Source of the DNA: CAZXCK01 sp964639225
GTDB lineage: Bacteria; Chloroflexota; Anaerolineae; Aggregatilineales; Phototrophicaceae
Length of the DNA stretch: 64,000 bases
NCBI GenBank assembly: GCA_964639225.1
Contig: CAZXCK010000006.1
Coordinates: forward strand, 1 to 64,000
Direction of reading: 5' to 3'
Below, piece by piece: positions 1 through 6,994 of the stretch. Numbering within the stretch: the first letter of the stretch is position 1; every line of letters begins with the position of its first letter. Both the position numbers and the translations under genes were made by a program. The notes beneath the pieces were generated by a model that saw only the letters and a program-made list of their open reading frames with translations, made no database searches and was not told the origin of the DNA.

Positions 1-19
1 AACAGACAACGAGCCGCCC

Positions 20-736
20 ATGACAACCCAATTCGAAGGCCAGCAGAAATCCGAGTACGTGCAGGACATGTTCGGGCGCATCGCCCGCCGTTATAACCTG
101 ATGAACCGGCTGATGACCGGCGGCCAGGACCGCCGCTGGCGGCGCTTCGTCATCCGCCAGGCGCAGATTCCGCCCGGCGGTAGTCTGCTGGACCTGGCGA
201 CCGGCACCGGCGACATCGCCTTTGAAGCCCTGCAAACCATACCCGACGTGCTGGCCGTCGGCGCGGATTTCAGCCTGCCGATGATGATTGTGGGCCAGGA
301 AAGCGCGCTGGGCGGCTCGGTGGCGTGGTGCGGCGCGGACGCGCTGCGCCTGCCCTTCCCGGACAATCACTTCGACGCGGTAACGGCTGGCTATCTGCTG
401 CGCAACGTCACCGACATCGACCAGGCTCTGCGCGAGCAGATGCGCGTCCTCAGGCCAGGCGGGCGCGTCGTCATCCTGGACAGCTCGCCGCCGCCCAACA
501 ACATCATGCGCCCGTTCATCGACATTCACCTGCGCTATGTCATTCCGCTGCTGGGGCGCGTCGTCAGCGGCGACGCTGGCGCGGACGCCTATCGCTATCT
601 GCCGGAGTCAACGCAGGCGTTCAAGACGCCGCAGGAACTGGTCGCCCTCATGGAACGGGCTGGTTTTGCCGATGTGCGCTACAAGACATTTGTGTTCGGC
701 GCGATGGCCGTCCACTGGGCGACCAAGCCAGCCTGA
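20..736 (+). CDS. menG: Demethylmenaquinone/ubiquinone C-methyltransferase
   Basis: A 238-residue class I SAM-dependent methyltransferase of the UbiE/MenG family. It is expected to methylate demethylmenaquinone in the last step of menaquinone synthesis, at the membrane surface. The N-terminus has the family signature around FGRIARRYNLMN, followed by the SAM-binding loop LDLATGTGD, an acidic motif II (GADFS) and the later GGRVVILD strand. The length is normal for the family. It is one of only two plus-strand genes and converges with infA; its upstream context is outside the window. Menaquinone is the expected electron acceptor for the complex I encoded further along. I use menG rather than ubiE because of the suspected phylum; the sequence alone does not separate the two. 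Confidence 0.92.
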   Translation: MTTQFEGQQKSEYVQDMFGRIARRYNLMNRLMTGGQDRRWRRFVIRQAQIPPGGSLLDLATGTGDIAFEALQTIPDVLAVGADFSLPMMIVGQESALGGSVAWCGADALRLPFPDNHFDAVTAGYLLRNVTDIDQALREQMRVLRPGGRVVILDSSPPPNNIMRPFIDIHLRYVIPLLGRVVSGDAGADAYRYLPESTQAFKTPQELVALMERAGFADVRYKTFVFGAMAVHWATKPA

Positions 737-772
737 AATTGACAACGCCGGGAATCGAAGAAGCCGCGCTGT

Positions 773-789
773 GCCCGCCGACAGCGGGC
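773..789. terminator. Short GC hairpin between convergent menG and infA
   Basis: GCCCGC and GCGGGC form a 6-bp stem with a 5-base loop. It lies in the 88-base gap between two convergent genes, so it could end transcription from either side. There is no U-tract on either strand, so this is weak. Confidence 0.3.
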
Positions 790-824
790 AGGCGGTGCGG
801 TGCAAATGAGGTTAAACCGGAGAG

Positions 825-1079
825 TTAGCTGCCGGTGCGGGTTGTGGTGCCGCCACCGTCACGGTGACGATAGATAATACGGCCACGCGAGGGATCGTAC
901 ATGCTCATCTCGACCTTTACGCGGTCACCCAGCGCGATGCGAATGTAGTATTTACGCATCTTGCCGGACAGATAAGACAGCACCCGGTGACCATTATCCA
1001 GTTCGACCATAAACTGGGTGTTCGGCAGGGCCTCAACAACGGTGCCCTCTACCTCGATCTTGTCTTCACTCTTGGTCAT
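825..1079 (-). CDS. infA: Translation initiation factor IF-1
   Basis: An 84-residue protein with the single OB fold of IF-1. It binds the ribosomal A site with IF-2 and IF-3 during initiation. Family features are the start EDKIEVEGTVVEALPNTQF, then ELDNGHRVLSYLSGKMRKYYIRI and GDRVKVEMS, ending YDPSRGRIIYR. The frame is open 14 codons further upstream, but this ATG has an AGGAG about 5 bases before it and matches the usual IF-1 start. A C-terminal tail (RDGGGTTTRTGS) goes slightly beyond the core fold. It follows rpsU. Here infA sits apart from the spc ribosomal operon where it is usually found. Confidence 0.95.
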   Translation of the reverse strand: MTKSEDKIEVEGTVVEALPNTQFMVELDNGHRVLSYLSGKMRKYYIRIALGDRVKVEMSMYDPSRGRIIYRHRDGGGTTTRTGS

Positions 1080-1110
1080 ATAGCTCCTTCCGAGATCACA
1101 GACCAATACC

Positions 1111-1116
1111 ACTATA
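1111..1116 (-). promoter_or_regulatory. Possible -10 element of infA
   Basis: TATAGT on the minus strand lies about 30 bases before the infA ATG and just after the rpsU terminator hairpin. This would give infA its own short leader. No convincing -35 is visible. Confidence 0.35.
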
Positions 1117-1120
1117 AACA

Positions 1121-1154
1121 ATAATCCGCTGCCATCGCATGATGACGGCAGCGG
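1121..1154 (-). terminator. Intrinsic terminator after rpsU
   Basis: A perfect 8-bp stem (CCGCTGCC at 1126-1133, GGCAGCGG at 1147-1154) is followed on the minus strand by the T-rich ATTATTGTTTAT. It lies between rpsU and infA, so read-through or a separate infA promoter is needed. Confidence 0.6.
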
Positions 1155-1193
1155 TAAGAGTTCACATCATCCGTCAGACGTTGATCGTCATCG

Positions 1194-1394
1194 TCAACGG
1201 GTCATCGCCTTGCGCTGACGGCGGCGAGAACGGCGAATTGCCTTCTTCTTCTCGATGCGGCGAAGTTCGCTCTTCGAGATGTGCCAGCGTTTGCGACGGA
1301 CGGTACTCAGAATACCCGCATTGGTCACACGCTTACGAAAACGGCGCAGCAGTTGCTCCTGCGATTCGTTCGATTTCAGTTTAACTGATGCCAT
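1194..1394 (-). CDS. rpsU: 30S ribosomal protein S21
   Basis: A 66-residue, very basic protein of the S21 family, a late-assembling small-subunit protein near the platform that influences initiation. The family pattern is visible: ESQEQLLRRFRKRVTNAGIL, an S21-type central helix, and a basic tail (RRIEKKKAIRRSRRRQRKA). AAGGAGGTGAG lies just upstream of the ATG, a near-perfect ribosome binding site. It is followed by infA. A TATAAT element about 125 bases upstream and a terminator on each side suggest a short rpsU(-infA) unit. Confidence 0.93.
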   Translation of the reverse strand: MASVKLKSNESQEQLLRRFRKRVTNAGILSTVRRKRWHISKSELRRIEKKKAIRRSRRRQRKAMTR

Positions 1395-1519
1395 ATGTTG
1401 CCCTCACCTCCTTCCCGCAAAGAGTTTTAGCTGTTATCGACCTGCCATAGCGGCAGATCGCTCGCTAGCATTTGCCTGGAGCGCAATCCGGGCACAATTC
1501 CCCGGTTACGCTAATAAGT

Positions 1520-1548
1520 ATTATAGTGACGAAAAGCGGTTATGCCAG
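1520..1548 (-). promoter_or_regulatory. Promoter of rpsU
   Basis: On the minus strand, TATAAT (1520-1525) lies immediately after the terminator of the S1 gene. The -35 region is poor (near CCTGGC/TGGCAT). Predicted start is about 1512, giving a leader of about 118 bases for rpsU. Confidence 0.5.
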
Positions 1549-1579
1549 GGTTAATACGCTGAATTCCCGGCATAACCGC
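1531..1579 (-). terminator. Intrinsic terminator of the first S1 gene
   Basis: A perfect 11-bp stem (GCGGTTATGCC at 1536-1546 and GGCATAACCGC at 1569-1579) is followed by TTTTC on the minus strand, 31 bases after the stop codon. Confidence 0.8.
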
Positions 1580-1610
1580 CTTCAGTTTTGCAATTGACGC
1601 CGCGTGCTGC

Positions 1611-2840
1611 CTATTCGACAGCTTCTTCGGCTGCTTCCGGCGCTTCGTCGAAAACGTCCTCGTCCACGACTTCTTCCACCATCTCACGGACGGCCAGGCC
1701 GTTCTGTTCGGCCCAGCGATCACGCTCTTCGCTGGTGACTTCCTTCATGCTCAGGCCCAGCCGCTGCTTATCGGACTCGATGCTGATGACGCGCATCAGC
1801 AGCTTTTCGCCCTCGCTGATGACCAGCGCCGCATCCGATGGCGACGGATCGGAAATCTGGCTCACATGCAGCAGCGCCTCGATGCCCGGCTCCATGCTGA
1901 TGAAAGCGCCGAACTGCGCCGTGCGGCTCACCACACCCTCGACGAGCTGACCCACATGGTACATCTCATCGACGATGCTCCAGGGGTTCGGCTGCAGGCG
2001 CTTGAGGCTCAGGCCGATGCGCTTGCCCTCGGCATCCAGACGCAGAATGTAAACCTGGACCTCGTCGCCCACTTCCAGAATGTCACGCGGGTGCTTGACG
2101 CGATGCCACGCCAGCTCGGAGATGTGGATCAGGCCATCGGCGCCGCCCAGGTCCACGAATGCGCCGAAGTCGCGCAGGCCGCTGACGATGCCCTTGCGGG
2201 TCTCGCCTTCTTTCAGTTCGTCCAGCAGGTCCTCTTTGCGAGCCTCGCGGTTGTCGCGCAGGGCGTCGCGCTGGCTGAACACCAACCGGCGGCGCTTACG
2301 ATTGACCTCGATGACCTTGACGACGATGCGCCGGCCCACATAGCGCTGCAGATAGGCTTTGCGGTCATCCTCGTTAAGGCCACGCGGCAGGTCAGCAACA
2401 TGGCTGGCTGGCACAAACCCGCGCAGATGCCCAAAGAGCATAATCAGGCCGCCGCGATTGGCGTCGGCAACTTCGCCTTCCCATTCGGACTCTTTTTCCA
2501 TCAGCTCTTCGGCGAGTTTCCAGTCTTCGCTCTGGCGTGCCTGCGATACCGACAGCACCAGATTGCCCTCATCGTCCTCCATGCGAACGATGGTGACATC
2601 GACTTCTGCTCCCAGTTCGTAGTCCTCTGGTTCCAGCCCCAGCCGCTCGATGTCCTTGCGGCTCACAAAACCATCGCGGTGCGAACCCACACCCACAATC
2701 AACCCCTGGCTGTCAACAGCCAGCACGGTCCCCGCTACGATGTCTCCGCGTTCCAGCGTGTCTTCCTGGAAAGACGCTTCCAGAAGCGCTGCGAAGTCCA
2801 TCTCGGCGGCCTGCCCCTCCAACGACCGTTCTGCTTGCAT
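1611..2840 (-). CDS. rpsA: S1 RNA-binding domain protein, ribosomal protein S1-like (copy 1)
   Basis: A 409-residue protein with four S1/OB repeats at roughly 30-105, 120-200, 210-285 and 297-375. Repeats 3 and 4 are the best conserved (GLRDFGAFVDLGGADGLIHI; AQFGAFISMEPGIEALLHV). Bacterial S1 proteins of this size bind mRNA on the small subunit and help non-Shine-Dalgarno initiation. The C-terminal tail is acidic. The start has AGGAG upstream. A consensus promoter lies about 190 bases upstream and a strong terminator follows, so it is a single-gene unit. A paralogue with the same architecture lies directly upstream. Which copy is the true ribosomal S1 cannot be decided here. Confidence 0.85.
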   Translation of the reverse strand: MQAERSLEGQAAEMDFAALLEASFQEDTLERGDIVAGTVLAVDSQGLIVGVGSHRDGFVSRKDIERLGLEPEDYELGAEVDVTIVRMEDDEGNLVLSVSQARQSEDWKLAEELMEKESEWEGEVADANRGGLIMLFGHLRGFVPASHVADLPRGLNEDDRKAYLQRYVGRRIVVKVIEVNRKRRRLVFSQRDALRDNREARKEDLLDELKEGETRKGIVSGLRDFGAFVDLGGADGLIHISELAWHRVKHPRDILEVGDEVQVYILRLDAEGKRIGLSLKRLQPNPWSIVDEMYHVGQLVEGVVSRTAQFGAFISMEPGIEALLHVSQISDPSPSDAALVISEGEKLLMRVISIESDKQRLGLSMKEVTSEERDRWAEQNGLAVREMVEEVVDEDVFDEAPEAAEEAVE

Positions 2841-3037
2841 ATAGCAATTGCTCCTAAGAAATTATTACGATTTGCGACCCTGGGTGCGGGACACACAAAG
2901 CCCAACAGACCATGCCAGCGGCTGGCTGCTGAGCTTTTTCTGGGCTTAATCGTGATAACTAGATGACACAAGCCAAAAACTGACGCCAGGCATTGCCAGC
3001 GGCAAAGGGCGCCTTCCCCTCCCATAAGATCGCTGGC

Positions 3038-3066
3038 ATTATACAAAGATGAGAAGCGTTTGTCAA
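3038..3066 (-). promoter_or_regulatory. Consensus sigma-70-type promoter of the first S1 gene
   Basis: On the minus strand TTGACA (3061-3066) and TATAAT (3038-3043) are separated by exactly 17 bases, a perfect match to the housekeeping consensus. Predicted start is near 3031, giving a leader of about 190 bases. Confidence 0.9.
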
Positions 3067-3110
3067 CGACGCAACGCGGTGTCACATCATGACATGGTGA
3101 TCAAATGCGA

Positions 3111-3136
3111 ACGCTCTGGCATGGCGGCCAGAGCGT
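3111..3136 (-). terminator. Hairpin after the second S1 gene
   Basis: A perfect 10-bp stem (ACGCTCTGGC, GCCAGAGCGT) with a 6-base loop lies about 37 bases after the stop codon. The following minus-strand bases (TCGCATTTGATC) are only weakly T-rich. Confidence 0.5.
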
Positions 3137-3172
3137 CCGGCGATGATTTTCGGTTGTCAGCCAGCGCTGACG

Positions 3173-4411
3173 CTAGCTCTCGTCTTCCGGCTGGGCCTCG
3201 CCAGCATCGGCTTCAACTTTATCATCAGCGGCGCCGGCAGGGGGCGCGTCATCCAGCTCGGCATGGGTAGCGGGCGGCGCCTGCTCTTCTTCGAGCGCCT
3301 CGGTGCCCCATCGCTGCGTGAAGCCCACCCGGCGCTTTTCCGGCTCCAGATGGCTGATGCGCAGGCTGAGACGGTCGCCCTTCTTCAGGTAGGAATACGG
3401 CTCTTTCAGCGAGCCGTCGCCCATCTCGCTCAGGTGCAGCAGACCTTCCAGGCCATTGTCCAGCGCCACGAATGCGCCGAAATCAACCACATTGGTGACG
3501 GTGCCCTCGATGAGCTGGCCCTCGTGATAGCGTTCGGCGGCTTCTTCCCAGGGGTCACGCAGCAGACGCTTGCGACTGAGGGCGATCCGGTTGGAGTCGC
3601 GGTCCAGGTTGAGCACGTAAACCTCGATCTCGTCGCCCACCTTAAGCACGTCACGCGGATGATCGACTCGGTGCCAGGCCAGCTCACTGACGTGGATCAG
3701 GCCATCGGCGCCGCCCAGGTTGACGAACGCACCAAAATCGCGCAGGCCGGTTACGGTGCCGGTGACCACATCGCCCTCTTTCAGTTCAGAGAGCAAACGC
3801 GCCTTCTGCTGGGCACGCCATTCTTTTTGTGCCTCGCGCTCACTGAAGATCAGACGGCGGCGATCCTGATCAACCTCAATCACCTTGACGATCAGTTCGG
3901 CGCCCATCAGTTCGTTCCACGCATCGCGGCGGTCGGTGGTGTAGCCCGCCGATGTCAGGTGCGAGCTGGGGATGAACCCCTCCAGCCGGCGCCAGCGCAC
4001 CAGTATACCGCCCCGGTTGCTGCCGGTCACACGAACCTTGTCCACCTCTTCGCTTTCCAGCAGTTGGCGCGCGCGATCCCAGTCGTAGCGTTGCAGACCC
4101 ATGTTGATCGAGACAATCAGATTGTCGTCGGCATCGCGGGGATTCAACACGTAAACCGGCACTTCATCGCCGACCTTCAGGCTCTGGCGGAACTGGTCAT
4201 CCAGCCGTTCCAGATCTTCGGAGCGGACAATGCCGTCCTGCTTGGCTGACATATCGACGATGATCTCACGTTCGCGGATCGCCAGGATCATCGCGTTGCG
4301 GATTTCACCACGTCGCAGCGTCGATGGTGAATAACTTTCTTCCTCAAGAAGTCTTTCGAATTCCGAGAGTTCTTCCCTGCTCATCTCATCATCCGTATTT
4401 GGGGTGGGCAT
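3173..4411 (-). CDS. S1 RNA-binding domain protein, ribosomal protein S1-like (copy 2)
   Basis: About 412 residues with four S1 repeats, clearly paralogous to the neighbouring S1 protein (shared GLRDFGAFV-LGGADGLIH, SELAWHRV and HPRD blocks in repeat 3). It probably binds RNA on or near the ribosome. The N-terminus before repeat 1 is acidic (SREELSEFERLLEEESYS) and the C-terminus is Ala/Asp/Glu-rich and likely disordered. The start is uncertain: ATG at 4411 (MPTPNTDDE), ATG at 4384 (MSREEL) and an open extension to 4462 are all possible, none with a strong ribosome binding site. I chose 4411. The long AT-rich upstream region suggests its own regulation. Confidence 0.8.
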   Translation of the reverse strand: MPTPNTDDEMSREELSEFERLLEEESYSPSTLRRGEIRNAMILAIREREIIVDMSAKQDGIVRSEDLERLDDQFRQSLKVGDEVPVYVLNPRDADDNLIVSINMGLQRYDWDRARQLLESEEVDKVRVTGSNRGGILVRWRRLEGFIPSSHLTSAGYTTDRRDAWNELMGAELIVKVIEVDQDRRRLIFSEREAQKEWRAQQKARLLSELKEGDVVTGTVTGLRDFGAFVNLGGADGLIHVSELAWHRVDHPRDVLKVGDEIEVYVLNLDRDSNRIALSRKRLLRDPWEEAAERYHEGQLIEGTVTNVVDFGAFVALDNGLEGLLHLSEMGDGSLKEPYSYLKKGDRLSLRISHLEPEKRRVGFTQRWGTEALEEEQAPPATHAELDDAPPAGAADDKVEADAGEAQPEDES

Positions 4412-4573
4412 AAGATAAAATGGCGCGAAGATCGCCGCCCCAGCACAGGCACACCAATCCATTGTGCCCTACCAGACGGCCAAGAGTTGCGCCTGCTCCT
4501 TTCTCGGTCGTGGTGCTGTTGAGTCGGGTCACTAACTGAAGCTCAGGCAGGCAATTCTATCCTTATATTTCAA

Positions 4574-4603
4574 AGTATAACGCCGAGGAGCAGAACTCCA
4601 CAA
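4574..4603 (-). promoter_or_regulatory. Possible downstream promoter of the second S1 gene
   Basis: TATACT on the minus strand (4574-4579) with a weak -35 (TTGTGG, spacing 18). Predicted start about 4567. Confidence 0.35.
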
Positions 4604-4688
4604 GAATTCGTGGTGGATTACTCATCTGACTTCAAGCTTAACAGACACGACAAACCATACACCACAAGATTTGTGCTGAACATGATTT

Positions 4689-4718
4689 ATTATATCAGAA
4701 AAGCCTGACCGGTGTCTA
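4689..4718 (-). promoter_or_regulatory. Promoter of the second S1 gene
   Basis: On the minus strand the extended -10 TGATATAAT (TATAAT at 4689-4694) is preceded at 18 bases by TAGACA (4713-4718), five of six consensus bases. The leader would be about 270 bases. Confidence 0.65.
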
Positions 4719-4740
4719 AAAAACTATATTGCTGTTAATG

Positions 4741-5277
4741 TTAATTGCGGTCCGGTTCCAGGTCCGGCGAGCGCATGCCAATCCCGCGCAAACCCCGGTC
4801 GATTTCCCAGGGGTAGACCACATAGGCATCGGTGATGGCGGCGTAGAAATCCGGTTCGGCCTTGCTGAAAAGCGAGCGATACGGGTTGAAGTGAAACACA
4901 CACGTATACGGCTGTGCCCGTGCCGCCTGCACCCGTCCCCGAACCGCCGTGCTGGTGCGGCCACTGCCCCACACATCGTCGATGATGAGCGTGCGCCGGT
5001 TCACCAGCAGTTCCGGCGCCGGGAACTGCAAAAACGATGGCCAGGCCATCAACTGCGCGCCTTCGGTGGATGGAAAATCGACCGCCGCCGTCAGCATATG
5101 ATGAATGCCCAGCGCTTCCGCCAGCAGCCCACCAGGAACCACGCCACCGCGCGTAATCATCACCATCGCATCAAACGGCCCCACGCCCTGCAGTTGAGGC
5201 AGCAGAATATCGACCAGCTTATCGACGTCCGACCATGTCAGAATCTCGTGCCGAACGGGGCCATTGGTTCCCGCCAT
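4741..5277 (-). CDS. Purine-type phosphoribosyltransferase
   Basis: A 178-residue type I phosphoribosyltransferase that probably transfers the ribosyl phosphate of PRPP to a purine base (salvage of xanthine, guanine or hypoxanthine). The PRPP-binding loop is LIIDDVWGSGRTS (97-109), preceded by the MITRGGVVPGG strand-loop (40-50). The late YPWE (155-158) is typical of the xanthine-guanine/HPT-like branch, where the aromatic and acidic residues lie near the base. No regulatory domain of the PyrR type is seen. The ATG has AAAGGTG upstream. It follows the pruA terminator, so its promoter is unclear. The base specificity cannot be read from sequence. Confidence 0.8.
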   Translation of the reverse strand: MAGTNGPVRHEILTWSDVDKLVDILLPQLQGVGPFDAMVMITRGGVVPGGLLAEALGIHHMLTAAVDFPSTEGAQLMAWPSFLQFPAPELLVNRRTLIIDDVWGSGRTSTAVRGRVQAARAQPYTCVFHFNPYRSLFSKAEPDFYAAITDAYVVYPWEIDRGLRGIGMRSPDLEPDRN

Positions 5278-5310
5278 ACGTCATTCACCTTTACAGATGC
5301 CGGTTTGCAG

Positions 5311-5358
5311 AAAAAATGCCGCAGAAAACCGGCTGTACCAGCCTGATTTTCTGCGGCA
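5311..5358 (-). terminator. Intrinsic terminator of pruA
   Basis: A perfect 12-bp stem (TGCCGCAGAAAA at 5317-5328, TTTTCTGCGGCA at 5347-5358), with an inner GGCTG/CAGCC stem, is followed by six T on the minus strand. It starts 27 bases after the pruA stop. A TATAAT at 5361-5366 directly precedes it, but without a -35. Confidence 0.88.
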
Positions 5359-5384
5359 CTATTATACGCGAGTTGGGGTAAAGA

Positions 5385-6944
5385 TTAAAGTTTTTCGGCG
5401 ATGCTCTTGGCCTGCGTGAACAGCAGCAGGTAATCCGGGCCGCCGGCCTTGCTGTCGGTTCCGCTCATGTTGAAGCCGCCGAAGGGGTGTACCCCCACCA
5501 GTGCGCCGGTGCATTTGCGGTTGAAGTACAGGTTGCCCACATGATACTCGCGGCGGGCTTTTTCCAGGTGTTCGCGGTTGTTGCTGTACACCGCGCCTGT
5601 CAGCCCGTAGATGGTGCCGTTGGCAATGTCGATGGCGTCGTCAAAGTCGCGCGCACGGATCACCGCCAGCACCGGCCCGAAGATTTCTTCCTGGGCGATG
5701 CGCGCGTCCGGCGCGACATCGCCGAACACTGTCGGCTCGATGAAGTAGCCTTTATCGGCGGTCTCATGATAACTGCCGCCGGTCAGCAGTCGGCCTTCCT
5801 GCCTGCCGATCTCGACGTATTCCAGGATTTTGTTCATGGCGCTTTCGTCCACAACCGGCCCCTGGTTGACCTGCGGACCGGCGTCCGTCGGGCCGATGCT
5901 GAGTTGCTTCGTCAGTTTGACGACCTGTTCCACTACCTGATCGTAAACCGCATCAACGATAATGGCCCGGCTGCCCGCGCTGCACTTCTGCCCCTGGAAG
6001 CCGAAGGCGCTGGTGACGATCCCCTGCGCCGCCGCTTGCAGGTCGGTATCGGCATCGACGACGACGGCATCCTTGCCGCCCATCTCCAGCACGGTGCGCT
6101 TGAGCCACAACTGGCCCGGATGCACCTTCGACGCCTTCTCAAAAATGCCCAGGCCCACTTCCATCGAGCCGGTGAACGCGATAAAGCGCGTCTGCGGATG
6201 CTCCACCAGGTAATTACCGGCCAGGCGTCCCGGCCCGGTGAGGAAGTTCAGCGCACCGGCGGGCACACCCTGCTCGTAGAACAGTTCGACCAGCTTGTAA
6301 GCAATCCAGGGACTGGTGGACGCCGGCTTGAGGATGACGGCGTTACCGGCCACCAGCGAGGCGGTCGTCATGCCGGTCATGATGGCGTTGGCGAAGTTCC
6401 AGGGCGGGATGACCACGCCCACACCCAGCGGGATATATTGCAGGTCGAGCTGCTCCGGCGGGTAATCGACCAGCGCGCCGCTGCTGTCCGCCAGCCGCAC
6501 GATCTGCCGGGCGTAGTATTCCATGAAGTCGATGGCTTCGGCGGTGTCGGCGTCGGCCTCGGCCCAGCTCTTGCCCACTTCCAGCACCATCACCGCGCTG
6601 AATTCGTGTTTGCGCCGGCGCATCTCGGCAGCCGCCCGCAGCAGATAGCGCGCGCGCTCCTCGGCAGGGACACGCTTCCACGTCTCAAAGCCTTTGACGG
6701 CAGCCTGAACGGCCTGCTCGGCATGTTCTTCGCTGGCTTTGGAGAAGTAACCCAGCACTTCATGCGGGCGGGCCGGATTCAGCGACGGGAATGTTTCGTC
6801 CAGCGTGATACGCTCCCCGCCGATGACCAGCGGATAGGTCCGGCCTATCTCGCTTTTCACCAGGTCCAGGGCCGCCTCAAACGCGGCGACCTGCTCCGGC
6901 CTGCTGAAGTCGGTAAGGGGTTCGTTCGTGAAGGGTGTTAACAT
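5385..6944 (-). CDS. pruA: 1-pyrroline-5-carboxylate dehydrogenase
   Basis: A 519-residue aldehyde dehydrogenase of the proline catabolism branch, converting glutamate semialdehyde/P5C plus NAD+ to glutamate. The Rossmann region has IPPWNFANAI and FTGSMEVG, the general base is in LEMGGKD (E287) and the nucleophile in GQKCSAG (C321). Length and N-terminus match stand-alone P5C dehydrogenases of the RocA type; there is no proline dehydrogenase domain and no putA-like gene beside it. The start is set by AGGAGG 9 bases upstream of this ATG; the frame is open 14 codons further. It has its own -10 and terminator, so it is probably monocistronic. Confidence 0.93.
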   Translation of the reverse strand: MLTPFTNEPLTDFSRPEQVAAFEAALDLVKSEIGRTYPLVIGGERITLDETFPSLNPARPHEVLGYFSKASEEHAEQAVQAAVKGFETWKRVPAEERARYLLRAAAEMRRRKHEFSAVMVLEVGKSWAEADADTAEAIDFMEYYARQIVRLADSSGALVDYPPEQLDLQYIPLGVGVVIPPWNFANAIMTGMTTASLVAGNAVILKPASTSPWIAYKLVELFYEQGVPAGALNFLTGPGRLAGNYLVEHPQTRFIAFTGSMEVGLGIFEKASKVHPGQLWLKRTVLEMGGKDAVVVDADTDLQAAAQGIVTSAFGFQGQKCSAGSRAIIVDAVYDQVVEQVVKLTKQLSIGPTDAGPQVNQGPVVDESAMNKILEYVEIGRQEGRLLTGGSYHETADKGYFIEPTVFGDVAPDARIAQEEIFGPVLAVIRARDFDDAIDIANGTIYGLTGAVYSNNREHLEKARREYHVGNLYFNRKCTGALVGVHPFGGFNMSGTDSKAGGPDYLLLFTQAKSIAEKL

Positions 6945-6988
6945 AAGGTTCCTCCTGTAGAAACAGTTTATTTGAGCAAATTGCACTC

Positions 6989-6994
6989 ATTATA
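6989..6994 (-). promoter_or_regulatory. -10 element of pruA
   Basis: TATAAT on the minus strand overlaps the end of the upstream methyltransferase gene. Predicted start is near 6982, about 38 bases before the ATG. No good -35. Confidence 0.5.

Larger units (their letters stand above)
2841..3172 (-). other. Regulatory interval between the two S1 genes
   Basis: No gene seen. It holds the leader and consensus promoter of copy 1 and a hairpin after copy 2. The octamer TGCCAGCG occurs at 2913-2920 and 2994-3001, and inverted (CGCTGGCA) at 3031-3038, where it touches the -10 box. This could be an operator, or the seed of leader structure. Confidence 0.5.
4412..4740 (-). other. AT-rich leader and promoter region of the second S1 gene
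   Basis: No convincing gene in this interval, which is clearly lower in GC than its surroundings. It contains two promoter-like elements reading toward the S1 gene and no tRNA-like or other RNA gene that I recognise. The S1 frame stays open to 4462, so part of it could be coding if a non-ATG start is used. Confidence 0.5.

Noticed and set aside
5361..5366. TATAAT between pruA and its terminator as a promoter for the phosphoribosyltransferase
   Set aside because: No -35, and the transcript would begin inside the terminator stem; probably chance.
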